Origin: a candidate division Zixibacteria bacterium 4484_93
GTDB taxonomy: Bacteria > UBP14 > UBA6098 > 4484-93
Assembly: GCA_002085385.1 (NCBI GenBank)
Contig: NATO01000103.1
Coordinates: 1-9,189, forward strand
Length of the DNA: 9,189 bases
Direction: 5' to 3'
The notes beneath the pieces are model-generated. The model ran no database searches, was not told the origin of the DNA, and saw only the letters and a list, made by a program, of their open reading frames with translations. The position numbers were made by a program, and so were the translations under genes. Positions 1 to 5,812 of the stretch are shown in pieces (position 1 is the stretch's first letter; each line of letters starts with the position of its first letter).

Positions 1-225
1 GTCTCCCTTAACTGGACGCCTTCTCATGTCGGTGTTCACAATCTCACCGTCTTCGTTGACTGCAATGACGCGGTGCAGGAATCAAATGAGAACAACAATA
101 AACTCACGAAGCGGATGGGTAATGCATATCCTACTACCAAGCGGTTTCTGCTACCCGTGCCGTTAGCGGCTCATACATACTTCACAAAACAACTTGACAA
201 AACCCACTATCCTCATAAGTTATAA
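1..225 (+). CDS. C-terminal end of a CARDB-domain secreted/surface protein (5' partial)
   Basis: The frame is open from base 1 to a TAA at 223-225, giving 74 residues with no start in the window. Residues 1-37 fit the end of a CARDB (cell-adhesion-related, Ig-like beta-sandwich) domain: a WTPSHVGVHNLTVFVD stretch followed by an acidic/Asn segment (QESNENNNKLT), matching the family pattern W.p...G.h.l.v.vD...v.EsnE.NN. CARDB domains occur in large extracellular proteins, so this is probably the tail of a secreted protein. The last 30 or so codons (after GNAYP) do not resemble a normal CARDB or sorting tail and overlap the tRNA promoter. A lost stop or a small frameshift near 115-120 is possible, since the +3 frame stops at 119-121 (GGG TAA). 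The domain call is fairly good; the exact C-terminus is uncertain. Confidence 0.6.
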   Translation, partial: VSLNWTPSHVGVHNLTVFVDCNDAVQESNENNNKLTKRMGNAYPTTKRFLLPVPLAAHTYFTKQLDKTHYPHKL

Positions 226-226
226 T
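194..226 (+). promoter_or_regulatory. Candidate promoter for tRNA-Ala(-ftsY)
   Basis: A perfect -35 (TTGACA, 194-199) and a perfect -10 (TATAAT, 221-226) precede the tRNA, but the spacer is 21 bp, longer than the usual 16-18. If TATAAT is the -10, transcription would start around 233-234, essentially at the mature tRNA 5' end. The 11-mer AACTTGACAAA (191-201) recurs before the DUF134 gene (5038-5048). The boxes lie inside the last codons of the upstream CARDB gene. The boxes are visible in the sequence; promoter function is inferred. Confidence 0.5.
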
Positions 227-233
227 CGATAAT

Positions 234-306
234 GGGGCTGTAGCTCAGTTGGGAGAGCGTCGGAATCGCACTCCGAAGGTCGAGGGTTCGACTCCCTTCA
301 GCTCCA
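234..306 (+). tRNA. tRNA-Ala (anticodon CGC)
   Basis: A complete cloverleaf folds by eye. The acceptor stem is 234-240 with 299-305 and contains the G3:U70 wobble (236/303) that is the main alanine identity element. The D-stem is 243-246/255-258. The anticodon stem is 260-264/272-276 with loop 265-271 carrying U33 and anticodon CGC (267-269), which reads GCG. The T-stem is 282-286/294-298 with a TTCGACT loop (287-293). The discriminator base is A306. CCA is not encoded (TTC follows), so it must be added post-transcriptionally. It lies 24 bp upstream of ftsY and probably shares its transcript. Confidence 0.97.
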
Positions 307-330
307 TTCTTACTTTACAGGAGATAGAGG

Positions 331-1248
331 TTGGCTAATTTTCTCAAAGGGTTTGCCAGTTCGCTTTCCAGAACGAGGGGGAGGCTATCTGATAAGCTGT
401 CCAGGCTTATCCTGCGGCACAGGCTCTTCGATGAGGAGATGCTCGATGAGCTGGAGGAGCTTCTAATCGGCTCGGATGTCGGCGTCAAGGCAACGGAGGA
501 AATAATAAACGACATCAGGCATCTCGCGAGGGAGAAGAGGCTCAAGCAGAGCGATGAGGTCTTGAGCCTCCTGCAGGATGAGATAACCAGGATACTCGGC
601 GAAACCAAAATCTGGCAGCCGCCCGATGTACACCCCCTCGTTATCCTTGTTGCCGGCGTCAACGGGACAGGCAAGACAACGACTATCGGCAAGCTCGCAT
701 ACATCTTCAAGCAGGATGGGAAGAGCGTTCTTCTCGCGGGCTGCGATACATTCCGAACCGCAGCAAACGAGCAGCTGGATATCTGGGCAGAGCGAGCAGG
801 CGCCGATATAGTCAAGGGGATAGAGGGAGCAGACCCGGCATCCGTCGCATTCGATGCAATGAACAAGGCTATAAGCAAGGGCTACGATGTCCTCATAATC
901 GATACGGCGGGCAGGCTTCACACGAAGAAAAATCTTATGGAGGAGTTGAGGAAGCTGTCCCGCGTTGTGTCGAAGCGTCTCCCCGGCGCACCACAGGAGA
1001 GATGGCTTGTCCTTGATGCAACCATCGGACAGAACGGCATCCGCCAGGCAAAGATGTTCGACGAGGCGATAGATATTACAGGCATCATACTCGCCAAGCT
1101 GGACAGCTCATCGAAGGGCGGCGTGGTCATCGCTATCAAGAAGGAGCTAAATATCCCTGTCCTATTCGTTGGCACAGGGGAAAAGATTGAGAATATTGCA
1201 CCGTTCTCAGCAGATGTTTTTATCGACGGGATATTCTCTAACGGATAA
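331..1248 (+). CDS. ftsY: Signal recognition particle receptor FtsY (SRP GTPase)
   Basis: FtsY is the membrane-associated SRP receptor. It pairs with Ffh through their NG domains and delivers ribosome-nascent-chain complexes to the translocon. The 305-residue protein has an N domain (about 1-95, helical) and a G domain with P-loop GVNGTGKTT (109-117), DTFRTAANEQL (139-149), DTAGR (191-195), DATIGQNG (229-236), AKLD (255-258) and the closing GTGEKIENIAPF (281-292). There is no acidic A domain, so membrane contact probably relies on the N-terminal helix. The start is TTG at 331, chosen because AGGAG (319-323) sits 7 nt upstream. The G4 motif reads AKLDSSSKGG where TKLDGTAKGG is the common form, a mild divergence. 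The gene follows tRNA-Ala by 24 bp with no obvious promoter of its own, and ends 11 bp inside the convergent secreted-protein gene. Confidence 0.96.
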   Translation: MANFLKGFASSLSRTRGRLSDKLSRLILRHRLFDEEMLDELEELLIGSDVGVKATEEIINDIRHLAREKRLKQSDEVLSLLQDEITRILGETKIWQPPDVHPLVILVAGVNGTGKTTTIGKLAYIFKQDGKSVLLAGCDTFRTAANEQLDIWAERAGADIVKGIEGADPASVAFDAMNKAISKGYDVLIIDTAGRLHTKKNLMEELRKLSRVVSKRLPGAPQERWLVLDATIGQNGIRQAKMFDEAIDITGIILAKLDSSSKGGVVIAIKKELNIPVLFVGTGEKIENIAPFSADVFIDGIFSNG

Positions 1249-3403
1249 GAACAAGCTTCCTGATAACCTTTTCTGAGCCTACCTCGAGCGAAAGGATGTA
1301 TATCCCCGATGGGAGATTGTTTGCATTCCAGATAACGCTCTTCTCTCCGGGGATAGGCAAAATCGCCATATTATCGACAAGCTCGCCTGCTATATTGTAA
1401 ATCTCAAGCGAAGCAGGATAGGCTATCCTCCGTGGAATATCGACCGTTATTCTGCAGGACGCGTTGAACGGGTTCGGCTGGATGCTCTTTATCGTAAGTG
1501 AGAGAGGGAGTGTCTCGTTGATTCCCGATGTCTCGACACGGAAATGCCTGCACAGGGTATCAACAAAGATGTTCGCTCCACATCCCTCAGCTATGTCCTG
1601 AACATTCGATATGCAGACGGTAATATCCGTTGAGTCGGGGAAACCATCCGCTGGAACATATGTCAGCAGAGCATCATCGGGGTTCCAGACTATCTCGTCG
1701 GGAGAGGCAGGCTCACCATCGACCGAAATCGAAATAGAATCTATCGCAATCCCAGATGGGTCCTCGATATGGATTACAACAGGCTCGAACAGTGATGCGA
1801 CAACCGTATCCTCGCCCGGCGAGACAAACTCGACGGATGGTGGCTCAAGGTCAACGGTAAAATTCCAGCCACCAGGTCTCCTCAATACGGAGCAGCCCGA
1901 TGTATCATACAGGGAAACAATGCAAGCTGAAACCTCCTCTCCATGAACAAACCCGTCCGGATGGAAGATAATAAGCGAGTCCACAAACTCAATCCTGCCC
2001 GATGAGCAGTCGAATATCTCACCCTCGAAGAGGAATTGAGCCGACGATGTATCCACGGCGGATATATCACCCGATATTATGTAGACAAAATCTGTCGATG
2101 GGCAGGAGAAAAACATAATCGCTGTGTCAGGAGAGACAGGCATCACCTCATAGTCCATACTGATAAGATACGGGATAGCAGTGGGGACATCGATGGAAGA
2201 TGGCAAGACGCCTGCCGTCGTTGTCGTTGCGGTGAATGAGACAAACACCGTTCCCGGTTCTGGGAACTCCGCCTCATCGAGCCAGACCCACCAGGATGTG
2301 AAGCCGACGGAATCGGGTAGAAGCGTCGATGGGTCGACGAGCCGGCAGGAATCCCTCGTCTCCGGTGAGCAGGGGAAATAGAACCCATCGGGGAGGTGTA
2401 TGCAGAGCTGAACATCGAACAGTGTCGTCGGGATGCGCAGCTTGTTCTGGACAAAACCACGGATGAAGATGCTGTCAGGGTCGAACCGGCAGCCGGTGCT
2501 CGTTATCTCTATCTCCGGGATTCCAATCGTCATCTCACCCGACGATGTTAGCATATCGGATGGTCCAAAGAATGTCTCAATAATAAGTGTGTCACCCGGT
2601 AGCATCTCCTGCTCGTTCCAGCGGTAGAAAACCATACAGTCGGAGTATCGCCAGAGTGGGTCGAAATCGTAATCCCAGAGAAGAGGATACCGCCTCGATG
2701 CATCCAGCACGCCGAATATATCGGGTATGGTCGCATTGTAGCCGTAGAGTATCCCCCTCGCAACGACCACGCTCGTATCAGTGGGTGTGGAGCTGAAGGC
2801 GAGATAGTCGGTGGGGATATCGCCCTCGAATACACGCTCGTTCTCCGAATATACCCCCCCGATACTTGTCGGTGCATCATCACCGATAGGGCCGGATATG
2901 AGCAGGTCGAAAACGAGCAGAAGACCGACAGTATGGCTCTCGGAGGAATTGTTCACAAATTCCCAGCAGAAACGCACTATCCCCCTCCCGCTACCGAGCC
3001 GCTCGGGCACAAGGGTCTGGGTTATCCTCAATCCATCTGTGTCGGGCACAGCCCAGGATGTTACGACGGATGGACCGGATACGAACGGCGTCCCTCCCTC
3101 GACATAATCACCTATACATTCATCGGCGGGAACAAAGGGAGAAAGTGAATACAGCGTCCCATCGAGTTTGAGGTTAAAATACGAGCGGCATCGGCCGACA
3201 GGGTCGGGGAAATCGAACAAAAGCGGTAGCTCGGGGGCATTCGTCCCGACACCGAATGTCCCTTTGAGAATATAGTGACTGGTAGCCGAGTCCCCGACAG
3301 TCAGCTTAACATCCGGCAACGCCGAGACAAGCACCCTCGACGATAAAGAGCCGACCAATGTCAGAAGAAATCCTGCGAGTAAGAAATATCTAAGATATCT
3401 CAT
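1238..3403 (-). CDS. Large secreted protein with Ig-like domain and T9SS-type C-terminal sorting domain
   Basis: The product is a 721-residue exported protein of unknown specific function. The start is ATG at 3403, preceded by AGGGGAG, and begins a signal peptide (MRYLRY, then a hydrophobic core at about 7-18, with probable cleavage near VSA-LP at 27-30). A longer in-frame reading back to 3724 is rejected because it runs through the divergent promoter region and buries the signal peptide. Residues 31-510 are beta-rich with about a dozen scattered cysteines and no family I recognise. Residues about 518-625 look Ig-like (opening EPPSVEFVSPGED). Residues 638-721 form a Por/type IX secretion-like sorting domain: NPFN (644-647), IYNIAGELV, the aromatic-Gly motif SGIYILSL, and a final basic KLVLIR. 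Such C-terminal domains are typical of FCB-group bacteria and direct surface anchoring or release. It overlaps ftsY tail-to-tail by 11 bp. Confidence 0.85.
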   Translation of the reverse strand: MRYLRYFLLAGFLLTLVGSLSSRVLVSALPDVKLTVGDSATSHYILKGTFGVGTNAPELPLLFDFPDPVGRCRSYFNLKLDGTLYSLSPFVPADECIGDYVEGGTPFVSGPSVVTSWAVPDTDGLRITQTLVPERLGSGRGIVRFCWEFVNNSSESHTVGLLLVFDLLISGPIGDDAPTSIGGVYSENERVFEGDIPTDYLAFSSTPTDTSVVVARGILYGYNATIPDIFGVLDASRRYPLLWDYDFDPLWRYSDCMVFYRWNEQEMLPGDTLIIETFFGPSDMLTSSGEMTIGIPEIEITSTGCRFDPDSIFIRGFVQNKLRIPTTLFDVQLCIHLPDGFYFPCSPETRDSCRLVDPSTLLPDSVGFTSWWVWLDEAEFPEPGTVFVSFTATTTTAGVLPSSIDVPTAIPYLISMDYEVMPVSPDTAIMFFSCPSTDFVYIISGDISAVDTSSAQFLFEGEIFDCSSGRIEFVDSLIIFHPDGFVHGEEVSACIVSLYDTSGCSVLRRPGGWNFTVDLEPPSVEFVSPGEDTVVASLFEPVVIHIEDPSGIAIDSISISVDGEPASPDEIVWNPDDALLTYVPADGFPDSTDITVCISNVQDIAEGCGANIFVDTLCRHFRVETSGINETLPLSLTIKSIQPNPFNASCRITVDIPRRIAYPASLEIYNIAGELVDNMAILPIPGEKSVIWNANNLPSGIYILSLEVGSEKVIRKLVLIR

Positions 3404-3421
3404 ATTCTCCCCTTTTTTTCT

Positions 3422-3450
3422 AATATATTCGACATACCCATCATTTGCAA
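3422..3450 (-). promoter_or_regulatory. Promoter for the secreted-protein gene
   Basis: On the minus strand TTGCAA (3450-3445) and TATATT (3427-3422) are separated by exactly 17 bp. The predicted start would be near 3415, just upstream of the AGGGGAG ribosome site and the ATG at 3403. The fit to a sigma-70-type promoter is good; function is inferred. Confidence 0.5.
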
Positions 3451-3456
3451 AATTTT

Positions 3457-3484
3457 TTGACTTTCCCAGAAAATTCTTTATTAT
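3457..3484 (+). promoter_or_regulatory. Promoter for the Memo-AMMECR1 gene
   Basis: TTGACT (3457-3462) and TATTAT (3479-3484) are separated by 16 bp. Transcription would begin around 3491, only about 3 nt before the ATG at 3494, which has no Shine-Dalgarno sequence. The message may therefore be leaderless. The two divergent promoters of the 3404-3493 spacer do not overlap: the -35 boxes are 6 bp apart. Confidence 0.45.
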
Positions 3485-3493
3485 GTTTGCGAT

Positions 3494-5011
3494 ATGATGA
3501 AAAGAATTATTATTCTGCTTCTTCTTCCTCTTCTTCTCTTCTGCAAGAGAGGGGAAACGAAGAAAGCCGAGGGGGAAAAGGATATGGTCATAAGGCAGCC
3601 GGCAGTTGCCGGGATGTGGTATCCGGCGGGCAGGGACACGCTCTTCGAGTTTGTCGAGGGATTTCTTGCTCAAGCTCACCCGAAAGATGTCGTAGGTAGT
3701 ATCCGTGCAATCATCTCTCCTCACGCAGGGTTCGTCTTTTCAGGTCCTGTTGCGGCTTATGGATACAAGCTGCTCGAAAATCAGAAAGCATCTTATCGGG
3801 GCAAAACATTCGTTATAATGGGACCATCGCACTATATTGCATTCTCCGGTGTCTCGGTATTTGCAGAAGGTGCATACAGAACCCCGCTGGGTGATATTCC
3901 TATCGATGAGGAGCGCGCCCACAAGATAATCGATTCTTCCCCTCTGATAGATTATAAGCCATCGATGCACAAAAAGGAGCATTCTATCGAATCGCAGTTG
4001 CCTTTTCTGCAGGTAGCTCTTGGCTCCGATTTCAAGATAGTTCCTGTTCTCTTCGGCTCGGCAGGGATGCAGGAGATAGAGGCGGTATATAAGGCAATTC
4101 TCCCCTTTGCAAACGATACAGATGTGATATTCATCGCAAGCTCGGACCTATCGCACTACCACACCTACAATGAATGCAACAGAAAAGATTCCCTGCTTGC
4201 CGAAATCCTCGAGTCAGGGGACATAGACCGTATGCTCCGCTCGCTCGAGTCCCGTGAGGTAGAGATGTGCGGATACACTGCGGTGCTTGCTCTTATGAAG
4301 CTCGCTGCCTCCGCCGGCTGGAACAACCCTGTAGTCCTCGACCGTGCAAACTCCGGCGATGTCCAATACGGGGACAGCTCGAGGGTGGTAGGTTATCTTT
4401 CTGCTGTTTATACAGCTGGGAACGGCGATAATAAAAAGGAGACTGGGAAACCGTTCTTGAACATCACCGACAAGCAAAAAGAGTATCTTCTCAACCTTGC
4501 GAGGCGCTCCATATCGTATTATCTGAAGACAGGCGAAATGATATCCATAGAACCACCGGAAGACAAGATTTTGAAAAAAGAGCTCGCTGTCTTCGTAACC
4601 CTGAACAAAAAAGGGCAACTCCGCGGCTGTATTGGGCAGATGGTCGCACAGGAAGCCCTGTATAAGGCTGTTATCGATATGTCGGTCTCTGCCGCCACCC
4701 ATGACTACAGGTTCCCTCCGGTCAAACTAGAGGAGCTCGACGATATCAATATTGAAATCTCTATACTAACCCCTCTCGAACCCGTCTCATCCTGGGAGGA
4801 TATCGTTCTCGGAAGGGACGGTGTGTATATCAGAAAAGGGTATCGCTCGGGGGTGTTCTTGCCGCAGGTAGCAGATGAGACAGGCTGGACAAAGGAGGAG
4901 TTCCTCTCACAGCTCTGCTACCAGAAAGCAGGCCTGCCGCCGGATTGCTACAAAGACCCGGATATCGAGATACATACATTCCGGGTTGTCAAATTCCACG
5001 AGAAAGAGTAG
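3494..5011 (+). CDS. Memo-AMMECR1 fusion (AmmeMemoRadiSam system proteins B + A), putative lipoprotein
   Basis: This 505-residue protein joins two conserved modules of unsettled biochemical role. The Memo-like domain (about 34-310) shares the fold of class III extradiol dioxygenases. It has SPHAGF (H77), GPSHY (H113), EHSIE (162-166), SSDLSHY (216-222) and MCGYTA (C259); H77, H113 and C259 correspond to the metal ligands described for human Memo1. The AMMECR1 domain (about 325-503) carries the signature LRGCIG (376-381). The two modules normally accompany a radical SAM enzyme, which is not in this window. The N-terminus from the ATG at 3494 is a lipoprotein-like signal (MMKRII, Leu-rich core, LLLFC with C17), although Phe before the Cys is an atypical lipobox. 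An alternative ATG at 3584 (residue 31), behind a GAGGGGG ribosome site, would yield a cytosolic protein starting MVIRQPAVAG. I chose 3494 because the signal is clear and a promoter fits it. Confidence 0.88.
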   Translation: MMKRIIILLLLPLLLFCKRGETKKAEGEKDMVIRQPAVAGMWYPAGRDTLFEFVEGFLAQAHPKDVVGSIRAIISPHAGFVFSGPVAAYGYKLLENQKASYRGKTFVIMGPSHYIAFSGVSVFAEGAYRTPLGDIPIDEERAHKIIDSSPLIDYKPSMHKKEHSIESQLPFLQVALGSDFKIVPVLFGSAGMQEIEAVYKAILPFANDTDVIFIASSDLSHYHTYNECNRKDSLLAEILESGDIDRMLRSLESREVEMCGYTAVLALMKLAASAGWNNPVVLDRANSGDVQYGDSSRVVGYLSAVYTAGNGDNKKETGKPFLNITDKQKEYLLNLARRSISYYLKTGEMISIEPPEDKILKKELAVFVTLNKKGQLRGCIGQMVAQEALYKAVIDMSVSAATHDYRFPPVKLEELDDINIEISILTPLEPVSSWEDIVLGRDGVYIRKGYRSGVFLPQVADETGWTKEEFLSQLCYQKAGLPPDCYKDPDIEIHTFRVVKFHEKE

Positions 5012-5039
5012 CCTTTTACAAAAATCCTTGAAAAATAAC

Positions 5040-5069
5040 TTGACAAATTGAAGAATATTTGTAAATAGT
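5040..5069 (+). promoter_or_regulatory. Candidate promoter of the DUF134 redox cluster
   Basis: A perfect -35, TTGACA (5040-5045), lies in the same AACTTGACAAA context as the one before the tRNA. The -10 is ambiguous: TAAATA at 5062-5067 (16-bp spacer) or AATAGT at 5064-5069 (18-bp spacer). Either would put the transcription start inside the adjacent 20-bp palindrome, the usual geometry of a repressible promoter. Confidence 0.4.
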
Positions 5070-5088
5070 TATGAGCATATGCTCATAA
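5069..5088. promoter_or_regulatory. Perfect 20-bp palindrome, candidate operator
   Basis: TTATGAGCAT followed immediately by ATGCTCATAA is an uninterrupted 10+10 inverted repeat centred between 5078 and 5079. It sits 12 bp before the DUF134 start codon and just after the -35/-10 region. A gapless palindrome with an AT-rich centre is a poor hairpin but a typical binding site for a dimeric HTH protein. Autoregulation by the DUF134 protein encoded directly downstream is the simplest reading. The symmetry is seen directly; the ligand is inferred. Confidence 0.65.
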
Positions 5089-5100
5089 TGGGGTGGAATT

Positions 5101-5463
5101 ATGCCGAGAAGAGTAAAAGAAAGACATATAGGTTTCTGTCCAGGGAGGAGATTTTTTGTCCCTGTGGATGGTGCAGTGGGTTCTCCCATTGTTCTCGGCT
5201 TCGATGAGTTAGAGGCGATGCGTCTTGCGGATATAGAGAACCTTTCTCAGGAGGAAGCAGCGGCTTTTATGATGGTATCCCGTGCGACCTTTGGCAGGAT
5301 AGTATCATCAGCTCACAAGAAGCTCGCCTCCGCATTGATACAGAACCGCCCCATCGAGGTGATAGGTGGAAGCATCCAGAGGGAAAATCTTCCCTGCGAT
5401 AGCTGCCCACCGCCGAACCGAGGCAGATGCAGAAGAAGAGGCAGAAGAGGTTTTGAACCATAA
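5101..5463 (+). CDS. DUF134-family HTH transcriptional regulator
   Basis: The 120-residue protein matches the DUF134 family of small sigma-70 region-4-like HTH proteins found in anaerobes. It starts MPRRVKERHIGFCPG, then has a conserved core with LGFDELEAMRLADIENLSQ (about 32-50), EEAAAFMMVSRATFGRIVSSA forming the helix-turn-helix (about 51-71), and a basic tail. C13 in the N-terminal segment and a C-terminal CDSCPPPNRGRCRRRGRRG stretch with three cysteines (about 99-117) suggest metal or Fe-S sensing, as inference. The ATG at 5101 follows a GGGGTGG ribosome site and the 20-bp palindrome. It is the first gene of a cluster with the DUF5320 protein (18 bp downstream) and a ferredoxin. In other anaerobes relatives neighbour NifX/NifB-like and Mrp-type ATPase genes, so a role in regulating Fe-S or metal cofactor genes is likely but unproven. 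Confidence 0.88.
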   Translation: MPRRVKERHIGFCPGRRFFVPVDGAVGSPIVLGFDELEAMRLADIENLSQEEAAAFMMVSRATFGRIVSSAHKKLASALIQNRPIEVIGGSIQRENLPCDSCPPPNRGRCRRRGRRGFEP

Positions 5464-5481
5464 AACAAAAGGAGGTGTGAT

Positions 5482-5764
5482 ATGCCATGGGGTGACAGAA
5501 CAGGTCCTGCTGGAATGGGACCGATGACAGGAAGAGGTGCTGGATACTGTGCCGGGTATGGGGTTTGGCAGAGGCCACAGATGGAGATACTATGCGACAG
5601 GTATCCCCGGCAGGTTGTGGTGGCCATTCTACGGCGCTCCTATGTATAACCCTGCTGCCAATCCGGCGGATGAGAAGAGTATACTCGAGAACGCAGCTGC
5701 CAGCCTCAAGAAGGAACTCGAAGCCATCGAGAAGAGACTGTCCGAGCTCGAGAAGTCCAGCTAA
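5482..5764 (+). pseudogene. DUF5320 Gly/Met/Arg-rich small protein, interrupted by a +1 frameshift
   Basis: An ATG at 5482 follows a strong AGGAGGTG ribosome site and reads MPWGDRTGPAGMGPMTGRG then AGYCAGYG, the hallmark N-terminus of DUF5320 proteins. In that frame the reading then loses family resemblance and stops at 5647-5649 (56 residues). The rest of the family pattern (FGRGHRWRYYATGIPG, then a C-terminal coiled coil ILENAAASLKKELEAIEKR) continues in the +1 frame to a TAA at 5762-5764. Removing one G from the GGGG run at 5560-5563 restores one frame of about 93 residues reading GYCAGYGFGRGHRWRYYATG. It may be a true lesion, a sequencing overcall, or a +1 frameshift during translation. 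The function of DUF5320 is unknown; these proteins travel with DUF134 regulators, NifX-like proteins and ferredoxins. Confidence 0.82.
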
Positions 5765-5767
5765 AAA

Positions 5768-5791
5768 GGAGGGGGGAGAAATCCCCCCTTT
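5768..5791 (+). promoter_or_regulatory. Strong GC hairpin with GAAA tetraloop between DUF5320 and ferredoxin genes
   Basis: AGGGGGGA (5770-5777) pairs perfectly with TCCCCCCT (5782-5789) around a GAAA loop (5778-5781), and two G:U pairs extend the stem to 10 bp. Only TTTC follows, so it is a weak intrinsic terminator at best. It is better read as an attenuator or an mRNA-processing/stabilising element that sets ferredoxin levels relative to the upstream genes. It lies 22 bp before the ferredoxin start. Confidence 0.5.
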
Positions 5792-5812
5792 CAAAATGAG
5801 AGAGGCAATAGG

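Noticed and set aside
255..258. FtsY G4 change (AKLD for TKLD, residues 255-258) as a sign of an inactive GTPase
   Set aside because: Lys and Asp, which recognise guanine, are retained; Thr to Ala at the first position is a mild change and all other motifs are intact. Coordinates given here are protein residues of FtsY, not bases.
463..921. Long minus-strand frames opposite ftsY (also 315-878)
   Set aside because: Antisense shadows of a well-conserved gene, with no ribosome site or family resemblance.
3404..3724. In-frame extension of the secreted-protein gene upstream to 3724 (107 extra residues)
   Set aside because: It crosses the divergent promoter region and the start of the Memo-AMMECR1 gene, has Lys/Asn-rich non-family sequence, and would bury a clear signal peptide; ATG 3403 has its own ribosome site.
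5267..5794. Minus-strand frame opposite DUF134/DUF5320
   Set aside because: It spans two convincing plus-strand genes and an intergenic hairpin; low-complexity shadow.
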